Assembly (NCBI GenBank): GCA_036971615.1
Contig: JAYKKR010000004.1
Coordinates: forward strand, 186,001-250,000
DNA length: 64,000 nucleotides
Source of the DNA: Amyloporia xantha
Lineage: Eukaryota > Basidiomycota > Agaricomycetes > Polyporales > Adustoporiaceae
Direction: 5' to 3'
The position numbers and the translations under genes were made by a program. Under the pieces are notes generated by a model. The model saw only the letters and a program-made list of their open reading frames with translations. It did no database searches and was not told the DNA's origin. Positions within the stretch are counted from its first letter, which is position 1. Every line of letters begins with the position of its first letter. Of the stretch, positions 58,707-64,000 are shown in pieces.

Positions 58707-61013
58707 ATGACTATTGGAGCTGTACCTCCTGTGCCTGTGGCCAATCCCGACACTCCTCATGCCCCTGAAACTAGTACTGTCGTTCGTCCTCCCGGTGTCC
58801 CTCCACCACAAGATGTGGCTGCCATCATCAAGTTGAAAGGTCCTGCTTCTAAGTGGTTGACAGACTACATACCTGCGTACCAGACTGTCAAGGGGAAGAA
58901 AGGCGATAAAGTTGACTGGTGTGCCAACATTGCGGACGAATTCATTGCACATTTTCATCTCGCCAGTGTGCGTCTGGAGGACGGCGAAGTATACCGACCG
59001 CTGCAAGGACATTCTATTCAGGATCAACCTGCTTCGTTAGAGGCTCTGAAAAATGTGAGTACCTTGATGCCGAGGGTGCACTCGCACAGGCACTGATTAA
59101 TGTTGTCGCTCCTAGCGAATTGTGCGTTGGTTCTACAATCATGGCAATGACACTCCGCACCCCCCGCCCGTCAAATCGGCACCACTACCTTCGACAGGCA
59201 AGGGCGGGAAGAAGACGAGGAAGGTCACGGCGAAGGGGGTCTTCGACAGCAGGCATCAGCATGAAATTCGATCCCTCATGAACGCGAGGTGCCTGAGCGC
59301 AGGAGGGGATACACGCGTGAACCTTCATTATTGGCATCAGGTTACAAGGGAGATGTGGGATGGCGCATCTGAAAAGGAGGTGGAGGAATGCGAGAAAGAG
59401 GCTAAGAAACTTAACGAGGAGAATGACCGGGAGCCTAGTGATGCAGAAATATGCAGGTAGTGCATTTGTTTTGGGCCGCTCATACGACATCACTAATACA
59501 GTCATCTGTAGCAACCAGGATCAGCTTGTGGAGACGCTACAAACGTTGCTGAGCAGTCTTGCAGGGCGTGGGCGTGGGCAAGTCGGGGAGGTTGTATTTC
59601 ACTGCATGTTTGGTGTAAAAGGGATGGGAGGAGCCGTGGGCATCGGCAGGTATGTGTTGATCATTGGACACGTCGAGTTTCTGCATTAAAACAATGGTGG
59701 CAGTGTCAGTACCGTCCCCAACATGAATACTGCGCGTGCAATCAATGCAAGCGATTTTGGCTCATGGCTTCCGCGCTACTCGGAGGTTGTGCTCAATGCG
59801 TTTGGGGACTGGGCGGACGAGATCCTTGGAGGTGAGTCTTACAGATTCCGGCTGCGTTTGATATATCTCATGTATCGCCAGTACCCAACGCCGATGATGC
59901 AAGTCTTCGTGTGACCATCAATTCGGATGGTCAGCCGGAATTGCCAGAGGTAGACATGGACGCAACGACAAACAACGAATTTGCTAAACTATTGAGAGAT
60001 TATTTTACCATGCTATGGGGTATGTCGTAGTCTATCTCGGTTTCTTGGTGATTACTCATGAACATGCTGCAGCATCCACGTGCCCGCCTGGATATGAGCC
60101 CAAGTCTATCCCATGGCATCAATTTGAGAGAGAAGATACCTCACAGATCGTGCCATCTTCACGCATACCACCCGGCTTCATGTTAACCATTCCCGAAAAG
60201 ATGGGCCGCCATGCTCAAACCTTGTATGAGTATATTCTGGCCGGCCAGGGTGGCACACCGAAGATTCCAGCCGAAGCCCAATTCCGCTTTGCGTTCCCAA
60301 ACACATCAACGTGTGTCTCAGTTGATGAGCCCTCTGACGGAGGACCGCGCGCAGATCCAGCAGCTCAGACAGCCACGCACATAGGGCGCGAACTAGCCAC
60401 AGCGATCCCAGTGGGATTGAGCACTGGCTCGCTGTCTAGTGACGACGAGTCACCCTTGGTCACCAGTCCATCAAAGCGATCACCCCGCAAACGAGCCGTG
60501 CAGCGAATTGATTCCGACGAAAGTGACGGGGAAGATGACGGTCTACGCAAGAGTAAGCTACCGAAGCTTCGGTTGATTTCTGGCCAGTCAGGCTTGGATG
60601 AAGGAGGCGCTGTGGACGAGCATGCAAAGCAAGTGCCAGTCGTGGATAGAGACGGAGTGAAGGTGGATGAGGAGGCTGAGGGAATCAAAGATGCGGAGGT
60701 CGTTGACGAAGTCATGCATACAGAGGATGCCCAGGTCGTTGAGGAGAAGGTGGCAGATCCAGCCCCACCTGTTTCGGGCAATGGTGGGGACAACATTCCA
60801 ATCGCGCCAAGGAAGTCCCGTCGCCTAGGTGGTGGGGAGGATATCGTCACCAATGAGCAAGATATTGCAGAGGGCAAGCAGACAACCAAGGCGTCGGCGA
60901 GGTCAAGGAAGCGTGCGTCAGAACCAAAGGGAGAAGTAGATGGAGTAGTCCGAGCAGTTAAAAGGGTGACAAGGTTCGGCCATCATCCACGTTGCTGTTG
61001 TGGAATCTACTGA
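58707..61013 (+). CDS. Transposon-neighbour-type protein with charged C-terminus
   Basis: It starts MTIGAVPPVPVANPDTPHAP. Exons chain through KLKGPASKWLTDYIPAYQTVK, RIVRWFYNHGND, NARCLSAGGDTRVNLHYW, SGSWLPRYSEVV-like sequence and PPGFMLTIPEKMGRHAQTLYEYILAGQGG. The last exon is acidic/basic (RIDSDESDGEDDG, ARSRKRASEPKGE) and ends at 61013. The layout (short N-terminal tail, helical region with aromatic residues, charged tail) is like the gene at 34267-36562 and like many unnamed mushroom proteins near KDZ elements. Six or seven introns of about 50-80 nt are needed and the splice sites are mostly clean. No catalytic motif is seen. A chromatin- or DNA-linked role is suggested only by the charged tail. 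Confidence 0.55.
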
Positions 61014-61533
61014 TTCATAGTCATCTGAGACAGGAGTGTGGCTGGCCCTTCAGGTGTATCAACACGCAGTGCCACTTCTGCAGCCCAGGCGCAAAAGGGC
61101 AGGTATGTCACTGTCTATATATATCACCTACTTGGGGAGTTCTGATTGGTCCTCATAGCACGTGCAAGAAGACAAACAGAAAGAAGGCGTAATCATGTAT
61201 TATTTCGTCAATCAGATATTGAGGAGTGGGTAAGATAGGTTAGGATTTTATGGATATAATCTGATTCAGGTAGCTACACATGTGATTTTTATAAACCATG
61301 CAATCTATCCGATATTTGAGCATCCGATGGAATCCTACGTGATTGACCATCCAATAGAATCCTAACCTATTTAGGATAGAATCCTGTGGTAATGGTCAGA
61401 AATGAGTTCATCAAGTAGAATATCGGATTGAATCCTATGATAAGATTATATTACAAGGAACTATCCTATCCTATCCTACCTGTATATATAGGTGGTAGGA
61501 TAATCTATTTTACTGATATGCCTGCTGTAAGCC
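61014..61533. repeat. AT-rich tract with ATCCGAT/GGATTNNATCC words
   Basis: Between about 61200 and 61500 there are many copies of AGGATT, AATCCTA, ATCCGAT and ATCGGAT in both orientations, resembling 49240-49500. TGTATATATAGG at 61481 may be the TATA box of the next gene. Confidence 0.6.
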
Positions 61534-62799
61534 ATGATAGCGGGCAGCGGCTTGGAGCTCAGCGACACATTGGCAGCTTGCATGCACGATATGTTTCAGT
61601 TTTGGCTACACAAGCTTCGGAATGCAGCCGGACAACCGAGAAACCCACAGCCTCCCACACATATCCGCGCCGATATCGTCGTCGAATGCAGCCAGATCGC
61701 GCACCAGCTCGCAAAGGCATATATCAAACCTGGTGTGTACTCTTGGATGCTGTGGGCATCTACTCATTCTGCGCTGACCGGGAAGTAGTGCACTTATCCT
61801 GGGACATTGACCGGTATTCTGATGCTATAGGCGTGGGCAACACCGGACAGAACGTGAATCTGGAGGCGCAGCTCAAGACTAAATGGCCGCCTCTCCTCCC
61901 AGACACCACCGTGGTTCTAGATGAACCCTGCGTGCTCCTCGACCAGCACTCGCGCATCCTAGCATGGGTGCTTCCGGGCGTCCTTCATGTGAATCGCCAG
62001 GTGGGCTCATTCATCTTCTGCCATGCACCGCGCTCACTACGCTATGTCGGCAGAGGGAGATACAATTGGCGACAGCCCACCTATCAACACAACTGATGCG
62101 TAAAGCCCCGGGGGTCAGTTGGCAAAACCATGAAGCATATTTCCGCGATCGATCAACCTGCACCACACCTCCGGGGACTGTCAATCTGTCTCCAGGATGG
62201 CATGCGCTGGGTCACACGGTACGCTGACGATCCGTTAACTCTGATGACTGGCGAATGACGGCGCATACATCCAGGGCCCATTGGACCCAATGCTGCCTTC
62301 AGCGAGCTTACGCGATCAAGATGGCCAGAGTGGATGGCGATGGTTGACCGCCATCCGTGAATCAGCCGCCATCCTATCCGCCATGATGTCCGTCATGCAT
62401 CCCGACCTGTATGCTGCGGGACATACGTGCATGGAGTCGCTTCTTGGCGAAGTGGAGTATCCCGCAATAGTAAGTGCTTGGTCTTCGATCTTCAATGGCG
62501 TTCAGGTCATCAGCAATCGCGAGACGCCGCTACACCGCGATAAAAACTCGCGCAAGCAGTGGTTCGACCTTCTCACCACGGTAGGGAGCTACGGCGCATT
62601 GGAAATGCACCTGGATGGTCCAAATATCGCTATAGACTACAAGGCGGGTAGCGTAGTTGCGCTTTGCGGAAAGCTTCTGCGCCATGGCGTTCAGAGATGC
62701 GATGGAGAGCGCATATGCTACGCTTATTTTATGAGGGACTCAGTGCACGCCGCGATGAATGTCAAGGCACCGCACTGGATGGAGTGGACTTATGGTTGA
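61534..62799 (+). CDS. TET/JBP-like 2OG-Fe(II) dioxygenase 2
   Basis: It starts MIAGSGLELSDTLAACMHD. Exons join across introns at about 61733-61788, 62000-62050 and 62220-62277. The sequence runs via HLSWDIDRYSDAIGVGN, LDEPCVLLDQHSRILAWVLP and MRKAPGVSWQNHEAYFRD to the catalytic exon. That exon has NRETPLHRDKNSR (HxD), TTVGSYGALEMHL, YKAGSVVALCGKLLRHGV (second His) and GERICYAYFMRD (Arg). The pattern PLHRD...RHGV is that of a second Agaricomycete dioxygenase family related to TET/JBP, distinct from gene 30573-32196. All predicted iron and 2OG ligands are present and the frame is open. It is tail-to-tail with KDZ3, with 65 bp between stops. Substrate is unknown; DNA base oxidation is a hypothesis from the family association. 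Confidence 0.75.
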
Positions 62800-62864
62800 A
62801 TACACAGATCTGTATTTGTGTTGTCTATGTTTGTGTATCTAGTAGGGTCGTGAATGGCGAACCA

Positions 62865-64000
62865 TCACACACATGTATTAAAGCGAGAAGCGGCATGCTC
62901 CGCCATGCGCGTCCACAGCGAGACCTGACGGCGCGCATAGCATACGTGACCTGGAGTCCCATAGAGGCGGGAGCGCCATACGTTCGCCTTGTTATGGAAG
63001 CTCGCCTGCGTCCACGCCATCTCTGCCGTGACCATGACAAACTCCTCCGCCCACCTATCCTTACGTGATTTTGCACGGAACCAGTTGACATGATGCACTG
63101 GCGCTCTGCAGTCAGCATTGCGGGCATTGGACGGACCACAAGCGCACTCACACTCTGTCAACCAGTTGGACTGCGTTGAATCGCCCTCGATGTCTACGGT
63201 CCATATCCAGGACAACTTGTCCTGCCGTGTTCCTCGGATGGAGTTGTCCAGCAGCGCGGTGATCGCCTTGAGGTCATCATGTTGAATGGCACGGAAGCGC
63301 GCTTTGATGGCATCAGTTGGATTCAGAGCGAGGATGGCGTGGCGGCTTTGACTGTAAATGCGCACGTTCTCTAGCACCGCCCTCTGCGTGGAGATGACCT
63401 CGTCCCAGGACCGGAGCTTTTGGTGCTGGCTCTTTGCATGACGAACCGCCGTACGAAACAGCACTGACTTGTAACCAATGGCGAGGCGAATCTGATGAAG
63501 GGCGTCATTGGCCTGCCCAATGCGCAAACTCAACTCCTCCGAAGCGATGTCCTCTAAACCGCTGGCCACGACAACATCGTAGCCAAGCTGCGATGGAAGC
63601 GAAATGATGGCGCTCTCAGGCTGGATTCCAGAATCGATCTCACCGGTGTAAATCTCATCAAGAGGATTGACATCTTCCTCCAGTGCATCCCATTCAGACC
63701 CGTCATAAGCCTCTGCGGCGCCATTCCCATCGGGCTCGGCCACAAGTGGAACATACGAAGCCGCTTTGGACTCAAATGTCACTATACGCTTCTGAAGGCG
63801 CTGACGGCGCTCCTCCAGCGCAAGGCGGTCCGCCACCAGCGGATGTCGGCCCATCTTCCGTTTCAGTTCGCTAATGACCAACCTAAGACCTGTTGTGAGC
63901 TTGGCACCCGATGTTCAATGACGCTACCTACTGCAATTCCTGAATCTTCATGCCCGTGGCTATCCATGCAGCTACGCCCTGATGGCGATGTTGCGATGTT
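62865..64000 (-). CDS. KDZ transposase 3, C-terminal part (runs off right edge)
   Basis: Minus-strand exons: HQGVAAWIATGMKIQELQ (63990-63936), intron, then LRLVISELKRKMGRHPLV to the stop at 62865. It contains RRQRLQKRIVTFESKAASY, LPSQLGYDVVVASGLEDIA, LRIGQANDALHQIRLAIGYK and GTRQDKLSWIWTVD. These are typical of the helical C-terminal region of KDZ transposases and correspond to the C-termini of KDZ1 and KDZ2 here. The catalytic core lies beyond the window. No stop or frameshift is visible in this part. Confidence 0.8.

Larger units (their letters stand above)
49200..61510. mobile_element. Candidate 12-kb KDZ cargo element
   Basis: KDZ transposase 2 and three other genes lie between two AT-rich tracts (about 49240-49500 and 61200-61500). 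Both are dense in related words such as GGATTATCC, ATCCGAT and ATCGGAT, which occur in both orientations and are not seen elsewhere in the window. Such subterminal arrays often mark transposon ends. Exact terminal repeats and a target duplication could not be fixed, so the borders are approximate. Confidence 0.35.

Noticed and set aside
49200..61510. Fungal Starship giant element
   Set aside because: No tyrosine-recombinase (DUF3435) captain was seen; the only mobility gene is a KDZ transposase.

Overview
This window looks like nuclear DNA of a basidiomycete fungus, most likely a mushroom-forming Agaricomycete. Genes are split by many introns of about 45-60 nt with GT...AG ends. Several start codons have a TATA-like box about 45-65 bp upstream. 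The gene families are ones I associate with Agaricomycete genomes: KDZ transposases with a CxC2-type cysteine cluster, TET/JBP-like 2-oxoglutarate/Fe(II) dioxygenases, an F-box protein, a Zn(II)2Cys6 protein and an HMG-box-like protein. No rRNA, tRNA, CRISPR array or bacterial operon was seen. It reads as an accessory, transposon-dense region.

Left part (1-13 kb): the start of a micro-exon RG-rich gene runs off the left edge. It is divergent from an unrecognised five-exon gene (1916-3115). A long minus-strand gene (8328-3333) carries an HxD...H...R dioxygenase signature and has an intron swollen by a 164-bp minisatellite. Next come a GC-rich hairpin repeat (9.3-10.0 kb), an RPA14-like gene with one in-frame stop (10640-11189), and an F-box gene beside a dispersed repeat.

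13-25 kb is mostly mobile or repetitive. A nearly unmutated Ty1/copia element (15749-21067) has identical-looking 356-bp LTRs and a 5-bp target duplication, and it is nested in an older repeat. It is followed by a 747-bp tandem duplication and an AT-rich degenerate minisatellite.

25-32 kb is a KDZ/TET locus. KDZ transposase 1 (minus) and TET/JBP-like dioxygenase 1 (plus) are head-to-head about 190 bp apart. KDZ1 is broken by a 1722-bp non-autonomous DNA transposon with 13-bp terminal inverted repeats and a 2-bp duplication, and by at least one frameshift. 32-49 kb holds a small basic protein, a protein with tandem RNase H1-type hybrid-binding modules, a DNA-associated-looking acidic protein with a nonsense codon, a Ser/Pro-rich repeat protein, a 3.5-kb segment bounded by inverted copies of a 180-bp repeat, and a convergent pair (Zn2Cys6 coiled-coil and HMG-box-like).

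49-61.5 kb may be a single large cargo-carrying element: an apparently intact KDZ transposase 2 plus three further genes, bounded on both sides by tracts rich in ATCCGAT/GGATTATCC-like words. 61.5-64 kb holds a second TET/JBP-like dioxygenase, tail-to-tail with the C-terminal part of a third KDZ transposase that leaves the window.

The main theme is repeated pairing of KDZ transposases with 2OG-Fe(II) dioxygenases able, in principle, to modify DNA bases. A technical caution: at least five reading-frame breaks are all one base short in G/C homopolymers, which may be assembly error rather than decay.
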